Below are positions 25,691 to 38,339 of a stretch of DNA of 64,000 bases, piece by piece. The translations under genes were made by a program, and so were the position numbers. This DNA comes from Mytilus galloprovincialis (taxonomy: Eukaryota > Mollusca > Bivalvia > Mytilida > Mytilidae). How positions within the stretch are numbered: position 1 is the stretch's first letter; every line of letters starts with the position of its first letter. Under the pieces are notes generated by a model, which worked only from the letters and a program-made list of their open reading frames with translations, searched no databases and was not told the origin of the DNA. The stretch is from assembly GCF_965363235.1 (NCBI RefSeq), contig NC_134846.1, positions 75,924,724 through 75,988,723 of the forward strand. The letters run 5' to 3'.

Positions 25691-27516
25691 TTTTTATACC
25701 GCAAAAATTTTAATTTTAAGTCGTATATTGCTATCACGTTGGCGTCGTCGTCTTCCGATTACTTTTAGTTTTCGCACTCTAGCTTAAGTAAAAGTGAATA
25801 GAAATCTATGAAATTTTAACACAAGGTTTATGACCACAAAAGGAAGGTTGGGAGTTTTGGTCCCAATATTTTAGGAATTAGGGGCCAAAAAGGGCCCAAA
25901 TAAGCATTTTCTTGGTTTTCGCACAATAACTTAAGTTTAATAAAATAGAAATCTATGAAATTTTGACACAAGGTTTATGACCACAAAAGGAAGATTGGGA
26001 TTGATTTTGGGAGTTTTGGTTCTAACAGTTTAGGAATTAGGGGCCAAAAAGGGGCCCAAGTAAGCCTTATTCTTGGTTTTCGCACCATAACTTTAGTTTA
26101 AGTAAATAGAAATCTATGGAATTTAAACACAAGGTTTATAACCACTAAAGGAAGGTTGTGTTTGATTTTGGGAGTTTAGGTCCCAACAGTTTAGGAATAA
26201 GGGGCCCAAAGGGTCCAAAATTGAACTTAGTTTGATTTCATAAAAAATTGAATAATTGGGGTTCTTTGATATGCCGAATCTAACTGTGTATGTAGATTCT
26301 TAATTTTTGGTCCCGTTTTCAAATTGGTCTACATTAAGGTCCAAAGGGTCCAAAATTAAACTTAGTTTGATTTTGACAAAAATTGAATTCTTGGGGTTCT
26401 TTGATATGCTGAATCTAAAAATGTACTTAGATTTTTGATTATTGGCCCAGTTTTCAAGTTGGTCCAAATCGGGTCCAAATTAAACTTTGTTTGATTTCAT
26501 CAAAAATTGAATAATTGGGGTTTTTTGATATGCCAAATCTTCCTGTGTATGTAGATTCTTAATTTTTAGTCCCGTTTTCAAATTGGTCTACATTTAAGTC
26601 CAAAGGGTCCAAAATTAAACCTGAGTTTGATTATAACAAAAATTGAATTCTTGAGCTTTTTTGATATGCTGAATCTAAACATGTACTTAGATTTTTGATT
26701 ATGGGCCCAGTTTTCAAGTTGGTTCAAATCAGGATCCAAAATTATTATATTAAGTATTGTGCAATAGCAAGAAATTTTCAATTGCACAGTATTCAGCAAT
26801 AGCAAGAAATCTTCAATTGCACAATATTGTGCAATAGCAAGAAATTTTCAATTGCACACTATTGCGCAATAGCAAGAAATCTTCAATTGCACAGTATTGT
26901 GCAATAGCAAATATTTTCAATTGCACAGTATTGCGCAATAGCAAGAAATTTTCGATTGATTGGAGTTATCTTTCTTTGTCCAGAATAGTAGTTGAATCAA
27001 CTTAAATCATTGTTTTATACAATATACAATGTAAATTCACTTTTACTACCAACTGATAAATTAAAACAATCTTTACCATTCAGTGATAACAAGCACCTTT
27101 TGTTACATTTTAATATTTTATGATGTATTTAAATGAGTAGGTATTGTTGCAAACTCCATTAGAAATTTGAATTGAGATCAGTTTTGGAAAAAGGGAAAGG
27201 GGGATGTGAAAAAAAAAGGGGGGGGGGTTAAATTTTTCTCATTTCAGATTTCATAAATAAAAAGAAAATTTCTTCAAACATTTTTTTGAGAGGATTAATA
27301 TTCAAAAGCATAGTGAATTGCTCAAAGGAAAAAAAAGTATTTTAAGTTCATTAGACCACATTCATTCTGTGTCGGAAACCTAGGCTGTGTCAACTATTTA
27401 ATCACAATCCAAATTTAGAGCTGAATCCAGCTTGAATGTTGTGTCCATACTTGCCCCAACCGTTCAGGGTTCAACCTCTGCGGTCGTATAAAGCTGCGCC
27501 CTGCGGAGCATCTGGT
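25691..27516 (+). mobile_element. Helentron-like non-autonomous element, copy A
   Basis: Starts TTTTTATACCGC (copy B has TTTTTATACGACCGC) and ends with the inverted counterpart GCGGTCGTATAAA, then a short hairpin GCTGCGCCCTGCGGAGC and ATCTGG. The interior holds tandem 130-160-bp cores (GGAATTAGGGGCCAAAAAGG, GGTTTTCGCAC words) and a 36-bp array built on TGCAATAGCAAGAAATTTTC (26745-26960). Asymmetric terminal repeats with a 3' hairpin after the inner copy are the layout of non-autonomous Helentrons, and tandem cores recall bivalve pearl elements. No coding capacity. Family placement is inference. Confidence 0.6.
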
Positions 27517-28185
27517 TTTTATTGAATTGTATGCTTTATTAGGGAAATGAAGGAAAAAATCATGACCCCTTGGGCCTGTTTTTATCAAGCAAGTGCCTTT
27601 TTAACTTCAGTTAATATAAGGTCTTTTGTAGATTGGGCACATGTCCAATGTCCATTCATTGTATCCTTCTTTCTTACAAAAGTTCATGGAGTATTCGGTA
27701 ATGCCAACTATGACTTGAAAATATAGGACAACACACGAGTACAACAAACAGTTACTTCAAATGTTTTACGTTACCACGTTGAAAAAAAGTCCTAGCAAGG
27801 CTAGTACATCCAATGAACAAGTAAAGGAAACATGGTTACAAAATTTGTACAGGGGTTATGGTCTGAAAGGATTGTGGGTCGGTCCCTTTCTTTTCATGAT
27901 CTTTCACTTTTTGTAATATTGCCAATTTCTCCTTGTTGCAGTTTGGATGAACTTTTAGGTATCTTCACCCTTGTTTTACTCGCTAATTTCCTCATGCTGT
28001 TTTATACATCTTCCCTTAATTATGACACGAATCGCAGAACTGATTCTCCTTTAATTTTGCCATAAAAATAGAATTTTCCAGAGTCGTTTTATGGAAACTT
28101 GACAAATGAGTTATTGCCTATACAAGGAGAATTATGTTGACATATAACAAGTTACTTTAAAGCCTTTAACAATTACCAAATTAAT
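27517..28185. other. Unique stretch between two repeats
   Basis: Non-coding. The 77-residue frame at 27832-28065 (+) is not recognised and lies between mobile elements; not called. Confidence 0.4.
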
Positions 28186-28189
28186 GCAT

Positions 28190-30775
28190 ATACAACAAGA
28201 ATGTGTCCAAAGTACGTGGATGCCCCACTCGTACTATCTTTTTATACGACCGCAAAATTTGAAAAAATTTTCGTCGTATATTGCTATCACGTTGGCGTCG
28301 TCGTCGTCGTCGTCGTCCGAATACTTTTAGTTTTCGCACTCTAACTTTAGTAAAAGTGAATAGAAATCTATGAAATTTTAACACAAGGTTTATGACCACA
28401 AAAGGAAGGTTGTGATTGATTTTGGGAGTTTTAGTCCCAACATTTTAGGAATTAGGGGCCAAAAAGGGCCCAAATAAGCATTTTCTTGGTTTTCGCACTA
28501 TAACTTTAGTTTAAGTAAATAGAAATCTATGAAATTTTGACATAAGGTTTATGACCACAAAAGAAAGGTTGGGATTGATTTTGGGAGTTTTGGTTCCAAC
28601 AGTTTAGGAATTAGGGGCCAAAAAAGGGCCCAAATAAGCATTATTCTTGGTTTTCGCACAATAACTTTAGTTTAAGTAAATAGAAATCAATGAAATTTAA
28701 ACACAATGTTTATGACCACAAAAGGAAGGTTGGTATTGATTTTGGGAGTTTAGGTCCCAACAGTTTAGGAATTCGGGGCCAAAAAGGGACCCAAATAAGC
28801 ATTTTTTTTGGTTTTCGCACCATAACTTTAGTATAAGTAAATAGAAATCTATGAAATTTAAACACAAGGTTTATGACCATAAAAGGAAGGTTGGTATTGA
28901 TTTTGGGAGTTTTGGTCCCAACAGTTTAGGAATAAAGGGCCCAAAGGGTCCAGATTTAAACTTTGTTTGATTTTATCAAAAATTGAATAATTGGGGTTCT
29001 TTGATATGCCGAATCTAACTGTGTATGTAGATTCTTAATTTTTGGTCCCGTTTTCAAATTGGTCTACATTAAGGTCCAAAGGGTCCAAAATTAAACTTAG
29101 TTTGATTTTAACAAAAATTGAATCCTTGGGGTTCTTTGATATGCTGAATCTAAAAATGTACTTAAATTTTTTATTATTGGCCCAGTTTTCAAGTTGGTCC
29201 AAATCGAGGTCCAAAATTAAACTTTGTTTGATTTCATCAAAAATTGAATAATTGGGGTTCTTTGATATGCCAAATCTAACTGTGTATGTAGATTCTTAAT
29301 TTTTGGTCCCGTTTTAAAATTGGTTTACATTAACGTCCAAAGGGTCCAAAATTAAACTAAGTTTGATTTTAACAAAAATTGAATTATTGGGCCTCTGTGA
29401 TATGCTGAATCTAAACATGTACTTAGATTTTTGATTATGGGCCCAGTTTTCAAGTTGGTCCAAATCAGGATCCAAAATTATTATATTAAGTATTGTGCAA
29501 TAGCAAGAAATTTTCAATTGCACAGTATTCAGCAATAGCAAGAAATCTTCAATTGCACAGTATTGTGCAATAGCAAGAAATCTTCAATTGCACAGTATTG
29601 TGCAATAGCAAATATTTTCAATTGCACAGTATTCTACAATAGCAAGAAATATCTAATTGCACAATATTGTGCAATAGCAAGAAATTCCAATTGGATTTCA
29701 ATTGGAGTTATCTTTCTTTGTCCAGAATAGTAGTTGAATCAACTTAAATCATTGTTTTATACAATATACAATGTATATTCACTTTTACTACCAACTGATA
29801 GATTAAAACAATCTTTACCATTCAGTGATAACAAGCACTTTTTTTACATTTTAATATTTTATGATGTATTTAAATGAGTAGTTATTGTTGCAAACTTCAT
29901 TAGAAATTTGAATTGAGATCAGTTTTGAAATAAGGGAAAGGGGGATGTGAAAAAAAAATTGGAGGGTCAATTTTTTTCATTTCAGATTTCATAAATAAAA
30001 AGAAAATTTCTTCAAACATTTTTTTGAGAGGATTAATATTCAACAGCATAGTGAATTGCTCAAAGGCAAACATTTTTTTTTAAGTTCATTAGACCACATT
30101 CATTCTGTGTCAGAAACCTATGCTGTGTCAACTATTTAATCACAATCCAAATTTAGAGCTGAATCCAGCTTGAATGTTGTGTCCATACTTGCCCCAACCG
30201 TTCAGGGTTCAACCTCTGCGGTCGTATAAAGCTGCGCCCTGCGGAGCATCTGGTTCCATGTTCCATGGACCGTGAAATTGGGTAATAATCTAATTTGGCA
30301 TTAAAATTAGAAAGATTATACTATAGAGAACATAATTTTATGTACTAAGTTTCAATTTCATCAAAAACTTTTAACCTGAAAATCCCACTGTCATTTTCTA
30401 TGATCAGTGGACCATGAAATTGGGGTCAAAAGTCTAATTTGGCTTTAAAATTAAAAAGATCATTTCATAAGCAACAAGTGTACTAAGTTTCAAGTTGATT
30501 GAACTTCAGCTTCATCAAAAACTACCTTGACCAAAAACTTTAACCTGAATTTCCCACTTTCATTTTCTATGTTCAGTGGACCGTGAAATTGGGATCAAAA
30601 GTCTAATTTGGCTGTAAAATTAGAAAGATCATATCATAAGCAACACGTGTACTAAGTTCCAAGTTGATTGGAATCAGCTTCATCAAAAACTACCTTGACC
30701 AAAAACTTTAACACGGACGAACGAACGGAGCCACAGACCAGAAAACATAATGCCCCTCTACTATCGTAGGTGGGG
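28190..30775 (+). repeat. ATGCCCC-type dispersed repeat, split by insertion
   Basis: The left part (28190-28238) has GTGTCCAAAGTACG, GGATGCCCCACTCGTACTAT. The right part (30256-30775) has three tandem units of about 150 bp built on GTGGACCGTGAAATTGGG and CTAATTTGGC, ending GTAGGTGGGGCAT. Between them lies Helentron-like copy B. A second copy in reverse sits at 34150-34400. Terminal ATGCCCC / GGGGCAT words are inverted. Confidence 0.65.
28239..30255 (+). mobile_element. Helentron-like non-autonomous element, copy B
   Basis: Same layout and largely the same sequence as copy A: TTTTTATACGACCGC start, (GTC)n run near 28295, tandem cores, 36-bp TGCAATAGC array (29490-29690), GCGGTCGTATAAA and the GCTGCGCCCTGCGGAGC hairpin at the end. 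It is nested inside the ATGCCCC-type repeat. The flanks differ from copy A, so this is transposition rather than a segmental duplication. Confidence 0.65.
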
Positions 30776-31239
30776 CATACAAATAATCTATTGGGAGACC
30801 ATAACTAGATGCAAATGCGCCACAGAAAGTTGGATACCTAAGAGAACATTCTTTGGCACTGATGTTGGTAGGTAAATTTTATAAATCTGAAGCCAATTGT
30901 CCATTTACCTCACCTTTTCTAAGTGATAACTCTGTCCATCATTATCCTTGCACTATATCAGAGTTCTCTCCAAAGTTATAAAATGTGAAATTTCTCTGCC
31001 AAAATCATTGGGGCATAAAAGTGGTCTATGTGTTGTTTCTTTTCAAAGATTTGTTGGTTTTGCATGACATAGAGTTAACCCAACCTAGGTATCATTTTAC
31101 GGATCCTTCGTGTTGAAAATCTTCAAATAGTTTAATAGCATCGCAGAAACTGAGGTAAGATGCATATATACCTTAGTTTTTTTATACCCAAACTGTAATT
31201 GACCTATTGGTCATGGTAATTAAAAAAACTGAACATTGA
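30776..31239. other. Non-coding stretch
   Basis: Nothing recognised. Confidence 0.4.
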
Positions 31240-33200
31240 CAAATGAGCCCAAGGTCATAATACCTACTAGACACATCTTTTAACCATTCCATACACTATA
31301 CATATTTAACTTTTTGCTTGTAGTAATTTAAAAATAGACCAGACCAAACCATAAAGATAAAGTCGAGGTCAAATGAAACCTGCCAGACGGACATGTACAC
31401 ATTATAGTCATTCCATACACCAGTTATCAGGGGCGGATACAGGATTTTGGAAAGGGGGGGCGAAGTTTTGAAAGATCGCCGAGCGGAGCGAGGCGAAAAA
31501 ATTTTGGGACCTTTTGGGGGCTAAAAACATAAAATAAGTGTAATATGCACTTTTCAAACGGTTACTGGCGTGGGGCATGTATATTTTGTAGCTGCTGTAA
31601 AGTGTAAGGGTTGGATATTTTCGATGCTGTATTCTCTCTATTAATTGTCTATCATAAAATGATAGTATGGATCCAAAGCTATGAACTGATAAATTTGATG
31701 TGGGACTTGTCAATAGAAAATAGACATGGAAAATTCTCGCTGTTTTGTTGTAAGTTAAGTTATCATATTAACTTCACAGATTTCTTGTTGTAAACAAGAT
31801 ATACGCCGGGGTATTCAATGAAATTTACAATACGGCCGGCACAAGTTAAAAATGACAAACAAGCAATTTCTTATCCAAATGTTTCGTTGATATGTTTCAC
31901 CCAACAAAATTAAGGGAAGTGAGGGGTTCCAAATCAACCAAAGGCTAAGAATGAGTCTGAAATGACAACGAATTTATGAATGACGGTCGACAAATGGAGA
32001 CATAAAGGCCACACCCATCAGGCAGGTTGCAGTCTGGTCTTGAAAATAGTATTTAATATATCAGTTCGGCGAAACAGACATGCAAACCCCTGCCACCAAA
32101 AAAAATGCTCGTTTTTATTCGTCATGTTCATTTAATGCTAAATAATTCTGTTGGAAATTTTTGTTTCTAATAGCAAAAACAGTGGACATGATTATTGTTG
32201 TTAATCCAGATACAACCAGAATTTTTGTTTAAGGCAAAAATCAGAGTTATTTTTTTTCTCTCAAATATCTCAGACTGTCTCCTCAAATAAATGACTTTAA
32301 ATATATCTAGAGCTTATACTGACTGGGGATCATTATCCAGCTATGTTATTTTAAAATTCGCTGGGGCGTTTGGGGTTAAACATGTTTTCGTAGGTAAATA
32401 ATATTGCCGTGGAACTTTTTTTTCATGGGAGTGTAATAGTCTATAGATTGTTTGGTGGAATAGTGAAATAGAAGTTAATACGTTCTTGCTCAATCCTGTG
32501 TCGCTTTGGATGTGTCATGATTGTCATCTTCAGCCTAAGCAATGTGTTACTGTAATTTGAATTTCAAAATGACTAAGCGACGTTTTTTTTCGACGAACTG
32601 TTCAACTCCAACATGACTTTGACAATCAGTAAATTCCAGCGAAAAATATCTTTATAAGTAAAGAATTGTCGCATAAAAATTAAATACTACAGTACACGGG
32701 AAATGGCAAAGTTCACGAAGTCTAGTCTGATTAATCATTTTACCAAAAAAAAAAAAAAAAAAAAAAGTCCGAGCAAAGGGGGGCGTACGCCCTCTACGCC
32801 CCCCTCTGGATCCGCCACTGGTTATAGTTGAAACTATTGCGTGTAGTACTCGAAAAAACAGACCAAGCTGAATAAAATAACCGTTACATTAAACATGAAA
32901 ATGAGTTCTAGGTCAGATGAAACCTACCATACTGACATGTACACATAGTCGTTCGAAATATAGTTAACTTTTGCTTATAGTACTTGGAAAAACAGACCAA
33001 GCCAAGGTCAAGTTCGGATAAATCTGCCAGACTGACAAGCCTATTGCAGTTGTTCCAACACACCACATATAATTGACCAACTGCTTATAGTATTTGAGAA
33101 ACTGACCAATCGCGTAACTTTAACCTTGGTCACTGATCCAGAAAATGAGGTTAATGTCAGGTCAACCCTGCTTGACGGACATGTAGACGTTGCAAGGAAT
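31240..33200 (+). repeat. Tandem-core repeat (GACATGTACACATT type), split by insertion
   Basis: Degenerate 130-150-bp units carrying AAACCTGCCAGACGGACATG, CCATACACCAGTTAT and AGACCAAGC words occur at 31250-31427 and continue at 32821-33200. The hAT-like element at 31428-32820 interrupts them. Boundaries are approximate. Confidence 0.55.
31428..32820. mobile_element. hAT-like element, 1.4 kb, 5-bp duplication
   Basis: Starts CAGGGGCGGATACAGG and ends CTGGATCCGCCACTG, inverse of each other except at a few bases. Direct repeat GTTAT flanks it (31423-31427, 32821-32825). The ends match the small MITEs at 42303 and 62779, which also have 5-bp duplications. The 1.39 kb interior carries no convincing transposase: the open frames at 31408-31793 show no DDE or BED motif, so it looks non-autonomous. 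hAT5-type placement rests on ends plus duplication length only. Confidence 0.75.
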
Positions 33201-33802
33201 CCATATACCAAATATGGTTATCCTATAAATCGAGTGAGAAATTCACAAGACAAAACACTCCTTTTATTTCAAGCAGTCGCTGAACCATGAAAATTATGTC
33301 TTGGACATATGCCAGATTGACACTTCGTAATATCAGATATCTGCATACAATATAACATTGAGAGGTCATCGAGCATTTTCTCAAGATACAGGCTACAATA
33401 ATCAACCAATTTTTTCCCAAGAAGAGGGGTTCGGATCGGTCTATGAAGGCTGAAATCTGCCGCAACAGATCGCAAGAAGGCTGATTTTTCAGAAAGGATA
33501 TTTGCATGTCGGATTGTCAAAAAGACCAAAAATTAAGCAATAGTTAAAAAAAAATCATATGATTTGTTATTTCATATTTATCCATTAAATGATCGAAGAT
33601 TTGATACATCAACCGACCGATATAAAACAGATCTAGATATTAATCTAAATATTTACGTCTATCACTTTGTCTAGAATTAGGGTTAATCTATCAAATTTAA
33701 CCCATTTTTCTCTTTTCCCTAATTGTTTAAGAAGATACACGATAACCTCGAGTGGACTACGGACACTTAATCAATGTTACGATAGGTTAATACATACGTA
33801 TA
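33201..33802 (+). promoter_or_regulatory. Upstream region of the ependymin-related gene
   Basis: TATAAAA at 33621-33627 lies 176 bases before the start codon and is a candidate TATA box. Open frames at 33223-33529 (-) are not recognised. Confidence 0.4.
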
Positions 33803-36800
33803 ATGTCGTTTTGTTCACATTTTCTATTACTAGTCATTTCTTTAGGAACTGTGGTGGTTCATAACGGTGTAGATGGAACAATATGCTGTGCTCCAGACCA
33901 ATGGGAAGGACATATGTATTTGGATTATATGCAAATTTTCATTGACTCCAATACGCTGTATCTGTATTTCAATGGAAGTGTAAACGTATCGTACGACTAT
34001 ACCAACTCTAGAGCGTTTTACACTATTGTAGGGACTGAAATTAGTCCATTGATCCCTAAACCGGAACCGCTCAACAAAACCTACATATTTGACTACAAAA
34101 AGGTCAGTTTTATCTTAGTTTCGCTTATTCTAATCTTTTACTCTGCGGATAGTATTTTTATGCCTCATTTATATGTGTTCTGGTCGGTGCGTCCATTCGT
34201 CCGTCTGTCCCGCTTCAGGTTAAAGTTTTTGGTGAAGTCCAATCAACTTAAAACTTAGTACGCATGTTCTCTATGGTATGATCTTTCTAATTTTAATGCC
34301 AAATTAGTGTTTTGACCTCAATTCCACGGTCCACTGAACACAGCAAATGATAGTACGTTTGGGGCATCCTCCGAGTACATATGGACACATTCTTGTTTAA
34401 TCTAGTAAGTGTGCTTTTACTCTATAATTTAGACTTATCGCGATTCCTACAGTTTTAGTTGGAAATTAAAGGCTACTGTATAGCTAGTAAAAGCATCATG
34501 AAATATCATACAAATAAAACAAAAATCGTGTCTGGCATATTGTAACTGTTTTTATTATACCCTTTTCTAGAACATGCAGTATGCAATCGATAGTGATGGC
34601 TCTTGTGAAAAATCCAAGATAGATCAGAATATGACCAGACAATGCGTACAAGGTAAAGAATTCAAAAATAACTTTTATTAGCATGATAAACTGACACATT
34701 GATAATTTATCAAACATCCAGGACAGATATTAAAGCCACCATATGCTTGGAGTTGGCATAACATATTCAATCTACAACGTTTTACTATTAGGATTATAAA
34801 CTGTTGTTGATATTTATTAAGAGGGGGCAGTACTTTTTTAAGTTAACCTTTTTTGGCCTTTTTTAATGTGTTGTTAACTGTTATTTGAGATAAATTTAAA
34901 CTGTTAACTGTTTTAACTGTTATCAGCATTTTTAAAATTTGTTGTTAACTGTTTTTGCCAAAATCTAGGTGTTGTTAACATGTTAACGTACCCCTATTGC
35001 CCCCTCTATTAAGTATCGAAACGAAGCTTAAAAACTTCTTTTCTACTCCTTCAAGTTTCTCGCTCAGGACTGAACTTGTAACGTGCACCACTCCTTAGCT
35101 ATAGTGACTATAGTCAAAGTCAGTTAGATGAACTAAAAGTTTCTACGTTATTATATACTTACATGTATACTAGTAGTTGTCAAAACAGAAGGGTACTTTT
35201 TAGAAGGATTGAGTCTACTATAAAACAATTCATAGATTTTTTTAAAATTTCCAATCACGAATGGCATGTTTAAATTGTCAAAACTTAAAGAGCAAAGACG
35301 GATGAACAGTGTCTTCAGCAATGATCGTGATCTTCAATGCATACCAATTACGTAAGGGTCAAAATATCAGTATTCACCTATATACGACCTTCACCTTTGA
35401 CCTTAAACATTGTATTTCAAGTTATCCCCAAACCGTTATACTAGTATATAGAGTAAGTCCCCATGAGTCATTCTCACCCTGCCATTTCATAATGTTCGGA
35501 GGGTCTTTGTAAAATAAATTTTATGTTATGCAGAGAGTCCAGTTATGTCTTCAATTTCCTTCATATACATAAATGCGTCTTGTAGAAAAAAGTAAAACAC
35601 AAAACAACAAAATAATTCCAAAAGTTAATAAACTTGATTTTTTTTTTAAATCGAATGCAAATATTTAGCTATTTTAATGTTTTTAAGACAGTGGAATATT
35701 AAAGAGCAGTGGAAAAGTTGGAGATAATATTATCACGGACACTTATATACTGACGTTATCTGAGAGCTTCAACAACGTACGAGGAACCATTCAACGAGGT
35801 CAGTTGTATAATTTTCTATGTAAACTATTAACCATAATCCACCGGGCTTTAAAATGTCATCTTTTGAATTATATGATAATACTTGATGCTATGTATCGCT
35901 CTCCTGGATCTAGGAGTACAAAAAGAAATAGTCATTCACACCAATTTTGTTTCATCCTATATTGGTTAGTTTTACAAACCTGATCTTGAACAGTATCAAA
36001 ATTTTCCGTTAATTGATAGGAGATAATATAAACACAGATAAAATGTCAAAATACTATAGTTTTAGGTGTTCGTTTTTATTCTGTGGTTAACATGTCGAAA
36101 TGTATTATTGTATTGTTTATTTGTGTATTTGTCCCGAATGTTCAAGTGTATTTATTTGTACTGTATTCCTATCATGTAATGCTATCATTTTAATGTTATA
36201 TTTATCGTTGCCATAAAAATGCGAGGTTTGGCTAGCCACAAAACCAGGTTCAACCCACCATTTTTTTCTTAAAATGTCCTGTACCAAGTCAGGAAAACGG
36301 CAGTTGTTATCTTGTAGTTCATAATGTGTATGTTGCATTGTTGTTTATTTTTTATTCACTTAAGTATTTCTGGTGTTTCGTTGTTTTCCTCTTATAGATG
36401 TGTTTCCCTCAATTTTAGTATGTAACCCAGACTTTTGGTCTCATTTGATTTATGACTTTCGACCAGCGGTCCAATGAATATACTGCTTAGAGAATAAAAC
36501 ATTTGCAAATAAAAAAGTATGAGTATTCGGATTTGTTTTTTTATAGTATTTGTTTTTTTATAGTATTACGTATATTAAGTATAGTGTATGATAGGAATGC
36601 AAATAATTCAAATTGTTTTGTTGTTGTTGTTGTAGACAGCTGTTTACCTGTACACATGGTATATTTAGTGGGATCTGACAATCCAGACAGTGGCAGCGTT
36701 TTTAGTTTAGATGTGTTGAGTACAGTACCACGAATAAAAAACCCAGCAATATTTACTCCTCCGTCTTCTTGTCTTAAAACGTCAAGAAAACAATCTAACA

Positions 36801-37770
36801 GCAAGGTGAGATATTTCGTAATCCAATTGTTGAAAGACGGTCTTTTGGAGGATATCTCATCTAAAATACAACCAAGTAATAGTTGGTGTAACCAATCATA
36901 GAAGAAATTTTGGAGAAGACATTACTAAGTTGTAAAACTTGTGTCTGATCCATTTGTCATTTTGAACAATAAAATATGTTTAAACTCTAGAAGACAATCT
37001 CAAGTAAGGTGGTGAAAACAACCAGCTGTTCATCAAAATCAATAATGCATGCCAATATTTCTCATTCTTTGAATTATATTTAGACTTATATATTGGATTA
37101 ATTCCATTTTTTTCATTTTTTCATTTCTTGTTTTTGAGCAATTGTGGGACTTTAAATCCAAATATTTAGTATCATTGCAATACTCATGTTTTTATGGTAA
37201 TAAAAACATGATGCCAGTGGACTTTAACCATAATCTGTATGACAACCTAATGTCTGTTTCATGCTGCAGAGTTGTACTCAGAGCAAGTAAAATTATAAGT
37301 CAACCCTCTGGTAGTAATCTGAATGCTTCACAATATATGTTATCTTAACCTGTGTTTAACAGGACTGGATACAAAATAAAGCCACATCCAAACTGCTATA
37401 AGTCTTGATCAAAGTTATGGTGAATACAAAACATTAGACACTCAAAGTTAATATTTGGATAAGAACAGTTTGTTTAAAAGACTGGGTATTGTAAAATTGA
37501 AACTAGATGGAATATATATGGCAAAGCACTGTTCAGAATAAACCAGGTATACAAAAATGCAATTAAAAACAACGTTTAAGAATGTGTATGATGAGATATC
37601 CTAGTATATTTTAAAGTAAAAATAGATTTTGAAGCTTGAACTTTCTTGTTACAATACTCTTTACTGTAAATTAACACATTATTCAAGGAATCCATATTTG
37701 TTTTCAGACTTCACAACAATTGGAGACAGTGCTTACAGAAATATTCCAGAAAAGAATGTTGTATGGATAA
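33803..37770 (+). CDS. Ependymin-related secreted protein
   Basis: Five exons: 33803-34102, 34571-34652, 35688-35798, 36636-36805 and 37708-37770. Phases agree and the joined frame gives 241 residues. Ependymin-related proteins are secreted or lysosomal glycoproteins that bind calcium or hydrophobic ligands; in molluscs they are often expanded and tissue-specific. Residues 1-20 form a signal peptide (FLLLVISLGTVVV core). Family marks follow: CCAPDQWEG, FDYKK then IDSDGSCEK, DSCLPVH, and IKNPAIFTPPSSC near the C-terminus. N-glycosylation sites include NGS, NVS, NKT and NMT. Exon 3 must use the AAG acceptor at 35687, since the CAG four bases on gives a stop. Alternatively, exon 4 reads through its GTGAGA donor to a stop at 36901. 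The spliced end is preferred because exon 5 is open and in phase. Confidence 0.85.
34150..34405 (-). repeat. ATGCCCC-type repeat in an ependymin-gene intron
   Basis: Reverse copy of the repeat at 28190-30775. On the - strand it reads GTGTCCATATGTACTCGG, GATGCCCC, GTTCAGTGGACCGTGG, CTAATTTGGC. It has a single core unit. Confidence 0.6.
34653..35687. other. Intron 2 of the ependymin-related gene
   Basis: Non-coding. A run of GTTAACTGTTNT words near 34840-35000 is a loose tandem. No other element seen. Confidence 0.45.
36050..36490 (+). repeat. Dispersed bivalve repeat in intron 3
   Basis: Contains GGTTTGGCTAGCCACAAAAC, CAGGTTCAACCCACCATTTT and a 3' part with TTTATGACTTTCGA. I recognise these as common in mussel DNA. 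Non-coding. Boundaries approximate. Confidence 0.45.
36806..37707. other. Intron 4 of the ependymin-related gene
   Basis: Non-coding if exon 5 is used. No element recognised. Confidence 0.4.
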
Positions 37771-37876
37771 CATGAAGTCATTTTTTACTGTCAACATTTT
37801 ACATATTAAGTGTGTAATGATTATTATCATTTGTTTTAATATAAGTTTGTTTATTGTAAACTGTTAAATATTTATT

Positions 37877-37882
37877 ATTAAA
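37877..37882 (+). terminator. Candidate poly(A) signal of the ependymin-related gene
   Basis: ATTAAA, 107 bases after the stop at 37770. It is the nearest signal variant I could find. Confidence 0.35.
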
Positions 37883-37909
37883 CAAGATGTATTTAAAAAG
37901 TAAGAAAAA

Positions 37910-38170
37910 TCAGCAATTTCAACAACACATGTGGACACAAACATGATGGTAGTCTCACATCTCAAAAATCAGCCCAATATCTAAAGATGTTTAGAAAAAA
38001 AGTCTCTATAACTGTGAATTTCAACAATTTTAATATTAAAGTCCAAGGCCTGTAATTTCGGCAAAAATTAGCGGAGCAGAACAAAACCTAAACTTGATCG
38101 CTATCTCATCATGGTTAACTCACATACATGTACTAAAAAATCAGCCCAATATCTGAAGGCATTTAGAAAT
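37910..38170 (+). repeat. Dispersed repeat (AATTTCGGCAAAAATTAGCG type), copy 1
   Basis: Shares AACTGTGAATTTCAACAATT, CCTGTAATTTCGGCAAAAAT, TCATGGTTAACTCACATAC and CAGCCCAATATCTGAAGG with 40900-41080. Confidence 0.65.
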
Positions 38171-38339
38171 CAAAGAGCTGAAAGCTCTGAGGAAAAATGA
38201 CGCCACTGCCTTTAATATTGGGATATTTTTTATGCAAGTCTTGATTTTCACATTCCGTAATAAGTTGAACATTGCAACATGTCTCGTAAGCATGTAATTG
38301 ATATTCGTATATGAGTGTGTGAAGTGAAGATGACAACTG

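Noticed and set aside
33223-33529. Overlapping - strand frames upstream of the ependymin-related gene
   Set aside because: No recognisable domain, no splice support, and two frames overlap with similar lengths, as expected by chance.
35678-35691. CAG acceptor at 35691 for ependymin-gene exon 3
   Set aside because: It gives an immediate stop in the required phase. AAG at 35687 gives an open, family-like sequence.
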